A stretch of DNA of 32,509 nt from Candidatus Bipolaricaulota bacterium (GTDB taxonomy: Bacteria > Bipolaricaulota > Bipolaricaulia > UBA7950 > UBA9294), in contig JAJOKK010000079.1 of assembly GCA_021129875.1 (NCBI GenBank), positions 1 through 32,509 on the forward strand. The letters run 5' to 3'. The notes under the pieces were generated by a model that was not told where the DNA came from, searched no databases, and saw nothing but the letters and a program-made list of their open reading frames with translations. A program made the translations under genes and the position numbers. Positions within the stretch are counted from its first letter, which is position 1; each line of letters opens with the position of its first letter. Positions 6,230 to 13,979 of this stretch are shown here, piece after piece.

Positions 6230-9052
6230 TTATACCCGTTTTGCCCCGGCAACCCGCAACGCGGCAGGGAGGAAGAGAAGGCTGAACAGAAGGGTGAATC
6301 CGATGCCGAGGAGGGCTGAGATTCCTAACAGGCGCAGTCCCGGTGTGCGCGCAAGGAGGAGGCTTCCGAAGACGAGCATCGTTGTAAGCGAGGTTACGAT
6401 CACCGCCACCGCGGTCACCTTCCCTCCACGCTCGATCGCGCCCTCTGGGTCGATCGAGCGTTCCTCCCGGTAACGGTGGAGGATGTGAATGCCGTTATCG
6501 ACCCCAATCCCGATCAACAGCGGGGAGATCGCAATGTTAACAAAGTTGAAATCGATCTGCAAGAGCCGCATCCCCCCAAGCATCCAGACGTAGCCGAGGA
6601 TGAGCGGCGCTGCGGCGAGCAATGCCCGTATAACCCCACCAAAGGCACGCCATAGGGTCAGGATGATCAGAACCGCGGCCAGGATGGTCGAGATGAGAAA
6701 ATCACGCTCCATGTGTTCCTCCAGCTGTTTGGCGACCAAGGGCATGCCAAAGTAGTTGTCGGAGAATGAGGCGGCGAAATTAGCGAAGTACTGCAGATTT
6801 CCCTCATCAAAGATCTCCGGCAGCATTCGCGCTTGAATGATGTAGTCGCCGCCTGGGGTGATGAACCGGGCGGCAAGGCCCTTGGGAAAGCTATCGATGA
6901 TGTCGCGCAGCAGTTCTTCCACCGGGGGGAGATCACGGGCCTGCGCCAGATCCTGCTCGAATGCGGAGAGGGTATTACTCAGTCCCAGGATGTGCCCGCG
7001 CGCACGCTCGATGTCGAGCTCCTGCAGCAGACCTTGGATATCGCGCAGCTGTCGTTTAAGCGCACTCCCGGTCGAGGCGATCCCCACTTCGCCGTGCAGC
7101 GCTGCGACGTACTGAAGGAGGCTGAACTGGGTGAGCAGGGTGCGGATCTGTGCGAGCACATCACTGCGGTCGGCAAGGCTTCGATCGAGGACCGCCAACT
7201 GCTCAATGTAGGCCCCGATATCAAGACCGCGCAAAACCTGCTGTTGCTCTGCAAGGTTGACCGGGAGGAGCGCCCACGCCGACTCGATCCTGTCCCTGTC
7301 GACCAGGTCGCTCGTCTGCAAGTGCCCCACCACACGGGCCAACTCTTCCTCTGATGAGGCGAAGAAGGTAAAGTAGTTCCCCACTGGGGGACCTTCTTCG
7401 CCAAAATGAGTCAGGACCTCATTCAAGACTTTTGTGTTCTCCATACGAGGGATCATGTCCCGGCTGGAGAAGACGAACCTTGTCTGCGATGCTTGAAACG
7501 CGATGAAGAAGGTTAGGATGAGGATGATGACGAAGATCGCCCGTCCCTTGGCAGTCACCGCGCGAAAGTAGCCGGCGAGGCGGGGGACGTGGTTAATTAC
7601 CCCTTCTCGGCGGCGGGACCGGAACAGGAAATGAGTGATGGTGATCAACGCGGGAAGGAGGAACAGGGTGGCGAGGAAGGAGATGATCACCCCCATGCCG
7701 GTGATCGCCCCCATTTCGAACAATGCACGGGAACGGGAGAAGAGCAGCCCGAAAAAGACGAGGGAGGTCGTCAGTGCAGCAACGGCTGAAGCAGTCCCCT
7801 TGCGGAAGATGGCGGTGTGCAAGGCCTGATTGAGCGAACTCCCTTTGCGCCGCTCTTCAGAGTAACGGGAGATGAGGTGGATCCCGTAGTCGATCCCCAG
7901 GCCGAGGACGAGCGCAGGGAGGAACGTGGTCATCAGATTGAACCCGTCCACCGCGAACTTTGCCCATGCCATCGTCAATACGACGCTGACCAGAAGAGGG
8001 ACCACGGCGATAAAGCTGTAGAAGATTGAGCCGAATGCGAGAAAGAAGATGACGAGCACCCCCACCGAGGAGATGATCGTCGTGCGTAGCATATCAGCGT
8101 TGATCACCGCGTTCATCTCGGCGGCGAACGCGTACGTCCCGGTCACCCCAACAGTGACCTGTAAGCGATCGAGGTCTATTCGGGCGAGGTCGGCGTTCAG
8201 GGTCTCCATCACCGCTGTGCTGTAGGCTACGCCTAGTTGAGCTGAAAACCTCGGTTTGACTGTGATGAGGAGCCGTGTCCGGTCGTCAGAGAAGAAGGCC
8301 TCCGGGACTCGCACGATCGCTTCTTCTGTTGGGGCGAAGAGCATGGACAGGTCCTCCACCGCAGCAGTCACCTCCGGCATCTCATCGATCCCGGCTATTG
8401 CACTGAGCACGGTGCTGTTAAGCGCCTTAACCCCGAACAGACCATCCTCGAGAGCAGCGACTTCTCCGTTCCTCTCGGCGGCCATGCCGCGGCGGAGAGC
8501 TGCATCGAACGCCTCGCTCATCCGCTGGTATGCGTCGGCAAGATCGGTCGCCGGCAAGAGGGCGAGCCCTCTGTAGGCAACCTGTTCATCGCCGAGTGAG
8601 CGTCGTGCCAGGGCGAGGCTTGACTCGATGTGCGCAAGCTCCTCCTCGTTCAGGCGATAGAGGAGGACGAACTGATCCGGGATCTCCGGCGACAGTTCGG
8701 CTAAGTAGGAGACCTCGATGAATTCAGGGTTCTTTGCTAATACCCGGGTTATCTCTCCGGCGGCGCGGAGGAGACGGTCCTCCCGCTCGCCGATCGGCAG
8801 TCCCTCGCCCTCTTGCAGGGAGAGGAGGAGGACGAGGAAATCGGTCCGCAAGAGTTCCTCAATGCGACGATACTCATCGACCAATGGGTCGTTTCGCGGC
8901 AGGAGGTCAAGGAACGAGCCGCGGATCGGGATGTCGCGTATGTAATAGACGCTCGCCCCGGTCAAGAGTATGGTGATGATGAGGACCCACCACGCATAGT
9001 ACCGACTGATGCGAAAGACACGCTGTAAGATGCGTTCCTTGAGCGGGATCAT
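6230..9052 (-). CDS. MMPL/RND-superfamily exporter
   Basis: A 940-residue inner-membrane protein with the duplicated RND layout. TM1 is at about 20-42, a large external domain at 43-320, a cluster of membrane helices at about 322-475 with GLGIDYGIH (384-392), TM7 at about 504-522, a second external domain at about 523-782, and a final helix cluster at about 784-935 with GIGVDNGIH (848-856). The paired G-x-D-x-G-I-H motifs in TM4 and TM10 are typical of MMPL/HpnN-like proteins that move lipids or hydrophobic molecules using proton motive force (family knowledge). The substrate cannot be read from sequence. No membrane-fusion or outer-membrane partner gene is adjacent. It starts 19 nt after nusA with no clear ribosome-binding site, so it is probably co-transcribed with nusA. 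Confidence 0.9.
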   Translation of the reverse strand: MIPLKERILQRVFRISRYYAWWVLIITILLTGASVYYIRDIPIRGSFLDLLPRNDPLVDEYRRIEELLRTDFLVLLLSLQEGEGLPIGEREDRLLRAAGEITRVLAKNPEFIEVSYLAELSPEIPDQFVLLYRLNEEELAHIESSLALARRSLGDEQVAYRGLALLPATDLADAYQRMSEAFDAALRRGMAAERNGEVAALEDGLFGVKALNSTVLSAIAGIDEMPEVTAAVEDLSMLFAPTEEAIVRVPEAFFSDDRTRLLITVKPRFSAQLGVAYSTAVMETLNADLARIDLDRLQVTVGVTGTYAFAAEMNAVINADMLRTTIISSVGVLVIFFLAFGSIFYSFIAVVPLLVSVVLTMAWAKFAVDGFNLMTTFLPALVLGLGIDYGIHLISRYSEERRKGSSLNQALHTAIFRKGTASAVAALTTSLVFFGLLFSRSRALFEMGAITGMGVIISFLATLFLLPALITITHFLFRSRRREGVINHVPRLAGYFRAVTAKGRAIFVIILILTFFIAFQASQTRFVFSSRDMIPRMENTKVLNEVLTHFGEEGPPVGNYFTFFASSEEELARVVGHLQTSDLVDRDRIESAWALLPVNLAEQQQVLRGLDIGAYIEQLAVLDRSLADRSDVLAQIRTLLTQFSLLQYVAALHGEVGIASTGSALKRQLRDIQGLLQELDIERARGHILGLSNTLSAFEQDLAQARDLPPVEELLRDIIDSFPKGLAARFITPGGDYIIQARMLPEIFDEGNLQYFANFAASFSDNYFGMPLVAKQLEEHMERDFLISTILAAVLIILTLWRAFGGVIRALLAAAPLILGYVWMLGGMRLLQIDFNFVNIAISPLLIGIGVDNGIHILHRYREERSIDPEGAIERGGKVTAVAVIVTSLTTMLVFGSLLLARTPGLRLLGISALLGIGFTLLFSLLFLPAALRVAGAKRV

Positions 9053-9071
9053 GGTAGATACCGACGGCCGA

Positions 9072-10007
9072 TCAGTTGGTCTCCTCTCTCGGGCTCGTCA
9101 CTGCAATCTCATAGCCGATCAACTTCGCGGTCAAACGAACGTTCTGCCCCCCCTTACCTATTGCCAGGGAGAGTTCATCATCAGGGACGATCACCTTGGC
9201 GGCGCGTCTCTTTTCGTTTAATTCGACGGAGATGACCGATGCCGGTTCCAGACTGTTTTTCAGGAGTTGCTCGACCGAGTCGCTCCACCGAATGAGGTCG
9301 ATCTTCTCTCCCGACAGTTCGCGGGTGACGACCCTCACCCGCGATCCACCGGCCCCGACACATGTTCCGATCGGATCGACGTTCGGGTCGAGCGACTCCA
9401 CCGCGACCTTGCTCCGACGCCCGGCTTCGCGTGCAATCTTGCGGATGGCCAGTGTCCCATCCTCTATCTCCGGGACCTCCAACCGCAGGAGCTGCTCCAC
9501 AAACTGCGGGTGAGCACGGGAGAGCAGGATCCGCGGATTCCCCTGAGTCTGCTCTACTCTGGCCAGGTAAGCACGCAATCGCTGCCCGGCATAGTACCGT
9601 TCCCCAGGGATCCGTTCGATATTTGGAAGGACCGCCTCGGCCTCCCCTAGGTTGACCCAGACATCCTTTCCCTCAAATCGATGGATCAACCCGCTGATGA
9701 TCTCCCCCACCCGGTTGATGTACAGCTCGTAGACGATCTGCCGCTGTTTATGGGTGATCTCCTGGCGGATTGTCTCCTCCGCTTTCTTGGTCGCTATCCG
9801 TCCGAATTTTGCTAGTTCAATCCGTTTGCCGTTGATGGAGATGTCTCCGGACTGTTGGTCTATATCAACTACGACCTCGGCATCGGTGTGGTGCTCCGCC
9901 TGATACGCCGCGGCAAGCCCCTGGCGGATCGCTGCATACAGGTCCTCGCGCGCGATCCCTTTTTCCTTTGCCATCTCTTCCAAGGCTTCGATAAATTCAA
10001 TATTCAT
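9072..10007 (-). CDS. nusA: Transcription termination/antitermination factor NusA (short N-terminal domain)
   Basis: A 311-residue NusA. It binds RNA polymerase and nascent RNA and modulates pausing, termination and antitermination (family knowledge). An N-terminal region (1-98), an S1 domain (about 100-168), KH1 (about 185-250, with CVGAGGSRVRVV) and KH2 (about 265-305, with AIGKGGQNVRL) are visible. It ends after KH2, without the acidic repeats of Proteobacteria. The N-terminal region jumps from VVVDIDQQSGDI through about ten residues to FGRIATKKAEE. In typical NusA about 40-50 residues separate these landmarks, so much of the N-terminal head is missing. The usual rimP and infB neighbours are absent. 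The ATG at 10007 has CGGAGG 4-5 nt upstream, inside a small hairpin. Confidence 0.95.
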   Translation of the reverse strand: MNIEFIEALEEMAKEKGIAREDLYAAIRQGLAAAYQAEHHTDAEVVVDIDQQSGDISINGKRIELAKFGRIATKKAEETIRQEITHKQRQIVYELYINRVGEIISGLIHRFEGKDVWVNLGEAEAVLPNIERIPGERYYAGQRLRAYLARVEQTQGNPRILLSRAHPQFVEQLLRLEVPEIEDGTLAIRKIAREAGRRSKVAVESLDPNVDPIGTCVGAGGSRVRVVTRELSGEKIDLIRWSDSVEQLLKNSLEPASVISVELNEKRRAAKVIVPDDELSLAIGKGGQNVRLTAKLIGYEIAVTSPREETN

Positions 10008-10014
10008 TCTGCCT

Positions 10015-10030
10015 CCGAAATTGCTTTCGG
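10015..10030 (-). promoter_or_regulatory. GNRA-loop hairpin at the nusA ribosome-binding site
   Basis: On the minus strand CCGAAA-GCAA-TTTCGG forms a perfect 6-bp stem with a GCAA (GNRA) tetraloop. The last two stem bases are part of the CGGAGG ribosome-binding site, which is followed by CAGA and the nusA ATG. Pairing would partly hide the site, so translational control of nusA is possible (inference). Confidence 0.45.
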
Positions 10031-10195
10031 ATCACTCTCCTTGCTGTAAAATAGGTGACGAAAACAGATCGCCCGAGCACCCAGGCACCCGTCCCGTCCC
10101 GGCAACTAAAATCCCTCTTTCATTCGTCACTCGATCATCGTATTATACCGCAAGCACATACGAACGGACAAACACGGAGTTTCTTGAGGAGAACG

Positions 10196-11269
10196 ATGGG
10201 AAGAATCACGCTTGCAGTGGAAGAGGGCGAGGTCGGCCGGCGCATTGACCGGTACCTCAGCGAGAAGATCGAGGGTTGCTCCCGCAGTGAGCTGCAGCGC
10301 GCCATCCGCGCAGGGTGCGTCGACCTCAATGGAGAGAAACTCCGGCTCCCTTCCTATAGATTGCGCAGTGGGGATTGCATCGTCGTGGATAGACCGGAAC
10401 AGCGACTTCTCACCCCCGCACCGATTGAGATCGAGGTCCTCTACGAGGATAGTGATATCATCGTTGTCGACAAATCACCGGGGCTGGTCGTTCACCCCGG
10501 GGCAGGGGAGATCGTCCCCACTCTGGTGGAAGGGCTCCTTGTCGACCGCGATCTCCCTGTGGGAGACGACCCGATCCGCCCGGGGATCGTTCATCGTCTG
10601 GACAAGGATACGAGCGGGCTGATCGTGGTCGCCAAGACAGACATCTCTCTCTCCTCCCTGAAAGAGCAGTTTGCCGCCCGTACGATCGGCAAGGTCTATC
10701 TGGCCGTAGTCACAGGGCGGATCGTGGAGGAGGAGGGATTGATCGACGCTCCGATCGGGCGAGACCCGGTTCGACCGAGAAGGATGGCGATTAACCCGCA
10801 GGGAAGAGCCGCTCAAACCGAGTTTCATGTGCTAAGAAGGGCTGACGAGTGGACATTGCTCCGGGTCCACCCCCGCACAGGACGCACGCACCAGATCCGC
10901 GTGCACTTGCGATACATCGACCATCCGGTCGTCGGCGACTCGATCTACGGGAAGCACGAAGGAGACCGGCTCATGTTGCATTCCTGGCGGATCGAACTCT
11001 CCCACCCGCGGACCGGCTCGCCCCTCTGCTTCGAGACCGCGATTCCAGAGGAGTTCCCAGCCTGGGAGGGGGATCGGTCAGAAGGAAAGGCCGATCCCGA
11101 CCAGGAATCCGCGTCGCAGATGGTAGCCGGCACTGAGGGTAGCGTGGCGAAGTTCGGTTGCGATTCCGATAGTGAAACTGGGGAAGAGGGCGGTCGTAAT
11201 GATCGGTTCGATGATGATCGAAAGCGGTGCCAGTCCTCTGGTCGGAGGGGCGGTGGTGCGGTTCTGTAG
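10196..11269 (+). CDS. rluD: RluA/RluD-family 23S rRNA pseudouridine synthase
   Basis: A 357-residue protein. An S4 RNA-binding domain (about 15-65, RRIDRYLSEKIEG and RSELQRAIRAG) precedes a pseudouridine synthase domain with HRLDKDTSGL, catalytic Asp136, and HPRTGRTHQIRVHL (225-238). RluD-type enzymes make pseudouridines in 23S rRNA (family knowledge); the exact site cannot be assigned. The frame is open to 10055, but the ATG at 10196 has GAGGAG just upstream and gives the normal N-terminus MGRITLAVEE. The family fold ends near residue 291. The last 60 or so residues are hydrophilic and low-complexity and lie antisense to the 3' end of the convergent DUF4384/PEGA gene (192 nt overlap). It is divergent from nusA across 188 bp, with a possible TATTAT -10 at 10141 but no convincing -35. 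Confidence 0.93.
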   Translation: MGRITLAVEEGEVGRRIDRYLSEKIEGCSRSELQRAIRAGCVDLNGEKLRLPSYRLRSGDCIVVDRPEQRLLTPAPIEIEVLYEDSDIIVVDKSPGLVVHPGAGEIVPTLVEGLLVDRDLPVGDDPIRPGIVHRLDKDTSGLIVVAKTDISLSSLKEQFAARTIGKVYLAVVTGRIVEEEGLIDAPIGRDPVRPRRMAINPQGRAAQTEFHVLRRADEWTLLRVHPRTGRTHQIRVHLRYIDHPVVGDSIYGKHEGDRLMLHSWRIELSHPRTGSPLCFETAIPEEFPAWEGDRSEGKADPDQESASQMVAGTEGSVAKFGCDSDSETGEEGGRNDRFDDDRKRCQSSGRRGGGAVL

Positions 11270-12271
11270 GGCGATCCCCGCTCCGATGAATGCGAAGGCC
11301 CCTTCTGCCAATGGGACGTGAAGCCGCAGACCAAATCCCAACTCCGGGCCGAGATTATGGACCCCTCCTGCCGCAGGGGGGGCTTCCCCGGTAAATCGGA
11401 GAGAGGCGGTGAGTCCGATGATCCGCGCGATCCCTAGCTCAACCCCGACACTGTCGATCCCTAGATCGACGGCGAGGAAAGCAGGGGAGATCGCGGCTGC
11501 GGGCAAGGGATGGACGGCCTGCTGCAGCCTCGCCTCAAAATCGAAGACCTCCCGGTCGTGCAGGACCACGGTGCGGGTGAACCGCTCGTATCCGTCCTTC
11601 TCCAGGGTGATTGTCACCTTTCCCGCAGGGAGGATGATCTCTTTTGGGGTGTAGCCATGATGGTCCCCGTCGACGAGAATGCGGGCTGCTGCGGGCTGCG
11701 AGCCGATATAGACGGTTGCCAGAGGTTGGTGAATGGTGATCTGCGTCCAGGCTGAACTCCATCTCTTCTCTTCCAGTTCCTGGGTAAGCGCACGCGCGAA
11801 CGCCGCTGGGGAAACGGTGAAGCGACGGAAAGGGGCCTCTTCTGTCGGGGCGAGGCCGGGAAGGGGATGGGAAGAGAAGATCGCTACCAGTGTCGATACC
11901 CCTTCAGGCAGGCCGATGATGAACCGGTACCCCTCTCCCGGCAGGTGAAGAATCCCTCCCGGCACCAACGGATCAGGCTGGAACCGGTTCGGGAAAAGGA
12001 GGGTCACCGTTCCTTCAGGGTTAATTTCGTACAGGTAGAGGAAGCCTTCCCGGTCGGTCTCGATGGTGATCGCAATCGCTTCGCCCGGCGAGTAGATCGC
12101 CTTGTCGGTTACAATGCGAAGGATTGCCCCCGGAGGAGATGGGGTCGGCAATACACCTTTGGGGACTGCATCCTCCCCCCCTGCTGCGAGGAGAGGTAAG
12201 AGCAAGAGTACAACGAACAACAGCTTGCAGATCTGCTTTCCCAATCGTCCTATGAAGCGCTTCTCATTCAT
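11078..12271 (-). CDS. Secreted DUF4384 and PEGA domain protein with C-terminal beta-rich domain
   Basis: A 397-residue protein. An N-terminal signal peptide (basic start, hydrophobic core about 15-30 ending LLAAGGE) leads to a DUF4384-like domain (about 48-135: IVTDKAIYSPGE, GFLYLYEINPEGTVTLLFPN). A PEGA domain follows (about 187-248: YIGSQPAAARILVDG, GYTPKEI, LEKDGYERF). Residues 255-397 have alternating hydrophobic and glycine-rich strands and end in GIGLSF, a pattern seen in outer-membrane beta-barrel proteins. It probably acts at the cell surface or periplasm (inference). The frame is open up to 12484, but that extension translates tandem repeats (NKPNEPNKP type), so the ATG at 12271, which begins the signal peptide and has GGGGGTGAG upstream, is the start. 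The 3' end overlaps rluD by 192 nt on the opposite strand. Confidence 0.85.
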   Translation of the reverse strand: MNEKRFIGRLGKQICKLLFVVLLLLPLLAAGGEDAVPKGVLPTPSPPGAILRIVTDKAIYSPGEAIAITIETDREGFLYLYEINPEGTVTLLFPNRFQPDPLVPGGILHLPGEGYRFIIGLPEGVSTLVAIFSSHPLPGLAPTEEAPFRRFTVSPAAFARALTQELEEKRWSSAWTQITIHQPLATVYIGSQPAAARILVDGDHHGYTPKEIILPAGKVTITLEKDGYERFTRTVVLHDREVFDFEARLQQAVHPLPAAAISPAFLAVDLGIDSVGVELGIARIIGLTASLRFTGEAPPAAGGVHNLGPELGFGLRLHVPLAEGAFAFIGAGIALQNRTTAPPTRGLAPLSIIIEPIITTALFPSFTIGIATELRHATLSAGYHLRRGFLVGIGLSF

Positions 12272-12322
12272 CGTCTGCTCACCCCCATAATGATCCGCCG
12301 TAGACACATTATTGATCGATCT

Positions 12323-12376
12323 ATTGGGTTTGTTGGGTTCGTGGGGTTTGTTGGGTTCATTGGGTTTGTTGGGTTC
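12323..12376. repeat. Six tandem 9-nt units (ATTGGGTTT/GTTGGGTTC)
   Basis: Six 9-mers run without gaps: ATTGGGTTT, GTTGGGTTC, GTGGGGTTT, GTTGGGTTC, ATTGGGTTT, GTTGGGTTC. An 18-nt higher order is apparent. The repeat lies 52 nt upstream of the DUF4384/PEGA start. On the minus strand it reads (G/A)AACCCAAC-like units and stays open, giving an artefactual Asn-Pro-Lys-rich extension. Confidence 0.9.
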
Positions 12377-12420
12377 ACGCCTGTTCATGCTGCTAGCCAC
12401 GCCCGCCCTACCTGTATCTC

Positions 12421-12458
12421 TATTTTGCATTTTATGCTTTGCATTTTCCATTCTGCCT
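12421..12458. repeat. AT-rich dispersed repeat, copy 3
   Basis: TATTTTGCATTTTATGCTTT followed by GCATTTTCCATT. It shares its left end with 6167-6204. It sits between the 9-nt and 16-nt tandem repeats, so the whole 12272-12533 interval is repeat-derived. Confidence 0.6.
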
Positions 12459-12460
12459 TG

Positions 12461-12556
12461 CTCAACTTCCCAACCTCTCAGCATCTCAACCTCTCAGCTT
12501 CCCAACCTCTCAACTTCCAAACCTCTCAGCATCTTAACCTCTCAGCATCTCAACTC
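12461..12556. repeat. 16-nt tandem repeat (consensus ACCTCTCAGCATCTCA)
   Basis: ACCTCTCA starts at 12473, 12489, 12505, 12521 and 12537, an exact 16-nt period, with partial units on either side. The right part runs into the 3' end of the cyclase gene: its last residues VEMLRG and its stop codon are encoded by repeat units. Confidence 0.9.
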
Positions 12557-13463
12557 CATCGCCCGCCAGGCGTGTTTCAGCGAGCTGTTCCTTGACCTCG
12601 ACCAGCTTTTCTTGGAAGGCAGTTGAGACTGACGGATCGACACCGGTCAACTGCAACCTCTTCTCCCCGAAGCGGAGAACCACCTCGTCCCCCTGAAAGG
12701 AGAAGGCTACTCGGTCGAGATCCTGTTCACGCATGATCCCGGCTGCGATCAACGAATCATTGCCCCCTGTCTGGACATAATCGGCGTCCCTGTCTTCATG
12801 GAGACGGGCCTCGATCTCCTTGGACGGCTCGACGATGATCGTCCCCTGCTCGGTCAGGACGAGGGTGAAGCGATCTTCTCCGTCGGAGAGACGGGCGACC
12901 TCTGATATCCACGATACCTCATAGAGTTCCTCCTCTCCCAATCCCTTCAGCTCGCGCTTCCCCAGAGGGATGCAGCGCAGCCCCTCCATGTGGGGGAGAT
13001 CATGGCTGATCGTCGCCGTTATCAGGATCTGTCCTCCTTTTGCAAGGCTGGAGACACGCTGGGAGAGGTTCACCGAGTGCCCAATCATATCGGCCGCCGG
13101 CATTACCGGTGTTCCGCTGGCCAGGCCGATCCCCACGTCGATCGCCTCTTGTGGCGTTCTGTTATTGAGGATGCGGATCGCCTGTTGGATCTCCGCTGCC
13201 GCGCGAACCCCATCAGAAGGCTCGGAGAACGCCGCCATGACCCCATCCCCCATCGTCTTGACAACGACCCCTCCTCGAGCCTCGATCCTCTCTTTGAGGA
13301 GTGATCCGTGCAGTTGGGAGAGACGGTACGCAGCGCGGTCCCCTTGCCTCGCGGTGTAGGTGGTGAATCCGCGGATATCGCTGAACATAATGGCGATCTG
13401 TTCGCCCTCCTCTACGCGGGCGCGAATTTGCTGTTGGTTCTTCAGAATTGTACTCCAGGACAT
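12534..13463 (-). CDS. Class III adenylate/guanylate cyclase
   Basis: A 309-residue cytosolic protein with no membrane segment or signal peptide. The cyclase domain (about 20-185) carries metal-binding Asp29 (FSDIRGFTTYTARQGD) and Asp73 (KTMGDGVMAAF), Lys69 and Asp125 at positions that favour adenine, and Asn132/Arg136 (GHSVNLSQRV) for the transition state. By family rules it should make cAMP from ATP (inference; not tested here). Residues 190-309 form an unrecognised C-terminal region with a predicted coiled segment (about 280-298). It is transcribed away from a cyclic-nucleotide-binding protein gene 94 bp distant, which suggests a synthase-receptor pair. The ATG at 13463 follows a GAGG. The C-terminal six residues come from a tandem repeat, so the original end may have been lost. 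Confidence 0.92.
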   Translation of the reverse strand: MSWSTILKNQQQIRARVEEGEQIAIMFSDIRGFTTYTARQGDRAAYRLSQLHGSLLKERIEARGGVVVKTMGDGVMAAFSEPSDGVRAAAEIQQAIRILNNRTPQEAIDVGIGLASGTPVMPAADMIGHSVNLSQRVSSLAKGGQILITATISHDLPHMEGLRCIPLGKRELKGLGEEELYEVSWISEVARLSDGEDRFTLVLTEQGTIIVEPSKEIEARLHEDRDADYVQTGGNDSLIAAGIMREQDLDRVAFSFQGDEVVLRFGEKRLQLTGVDPSVSTAFQEKLVEVKEQLAETRLAGDGVEMLRG

Positions 13464-13479
13464 GTTCTACTACCTCGGC

Positions 13480-13507
13480 TTGCAAAAAGGCTCTTCAGCA
13501 GTATAAC
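13480..13507 (+). promoter_or_regulatory. Candidate promoter of the cNMP-binding/MBL operon
   Basis: TTGCAA (13480-13485) and TATAAC (13502-13507) are separated by 16 bp in the divergent intergenic region. Transcription would start about 45 nt before the ATG at 13558. The minus strand has TATACT over 13500-13505, so a divergent promoter for the cyclase could overlap it. Confidence 0.4.
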
Positions 13508-13557
13508 ATAACTGCGTTCGATAAGCAGCGATCGGCAAAAAAGGAGGAACAAGGGCT

Positions 13558-13977
13558 ATGGATAGAGCAGAGACGATCAATCTTCTCAAGCAGGTCCCCC
13601 TCTTCTCGTCTTTGAGCGAGAAAGGGTTGAAAGCGATCATCAAGGTGGCGACCGAGAAGTCCTTCGCGCAAGGGACAAAGATAGTCGGCGAAGGGGATCT
13701 CGGAGTAGGCTTTTACCTGATCGTTACTGGGAGCGCCGAGGTTGTGCGCAACGATAAGCAGCTCGCCAAACTTGGGTCCGGTGCGTTCTTCGGCGAGATG
13801 TCCCTCCTCGATGGAGCCCCCCGTTCGGCCGATGTGATCGCGCTCGAGGATACGACGTGCCTTATCCTGACCACGTGGGTGATAAAAGGGCTGATCGCGG
13901 CGAATCCGGATGTGGCAATGGGGATGCTTAAGGAACTCTCTCGACGCCTGCGAGAAGCAGATCGTTCACTGAGTTAA
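13558..13977 (+). CDS. Single-domain cyclic-nucleotide-binding protein
   Basis: A 139-residue protein consisting of one cNMP-binding (CAP_ED) domain. The phosphate-binding cassette is intact: FFGEMSLLDGAPRSADV (77-93) with Glu80 and Arg89, the residues that hold the ribose and phosphate. There is no DNA-binding helix-turn-helix or kinase domain, so it is a receptor or adaptor and not a CRP-type regulator (inference). The ATG at 13558 has AAGGAGG 10 nt upstream. It is divergent from the cyclase gene and 2 nt upstream of the metallo-beta-lactamase gene, so the three form a plausible cyclic nucleotide circuit. Confidence 0.92.
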   Translation: MDRAETINLLKQVPLFSSLSEKGLKAIIKVATEKSFAQGTKIVGEGDLGVGFYLIVTGSAEVVRNDKQLAKLGSGAFFGEMSLLDGAPRSADVIALEDTTCLILTTWVIKGLIAANPDVAMGMLKELSRRLREADRSLS

Positions 13978-13979
13978 CA

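Noticed and set aside
10055..10195. Upstream extension of the rluD reading frame (47 extra codons)
   Set aside because: No family similarity in the extension, and a good GAGGAG site precedes the ATG at 10196, which gives the normal N-terminus.
12272..12484. N-terminal extension of the DUF4384/PEGA protein
   Set aside because: It translates 9-nt tandem repeats and an AT-rich repeat; the signal peptide begins exactly at the ATG at 12271.
12323..12556. Possible CRISPR array
   Set aside because: The units are short (9 and 16 nt) and directly tandem, with no unique spacers and no cas genes.
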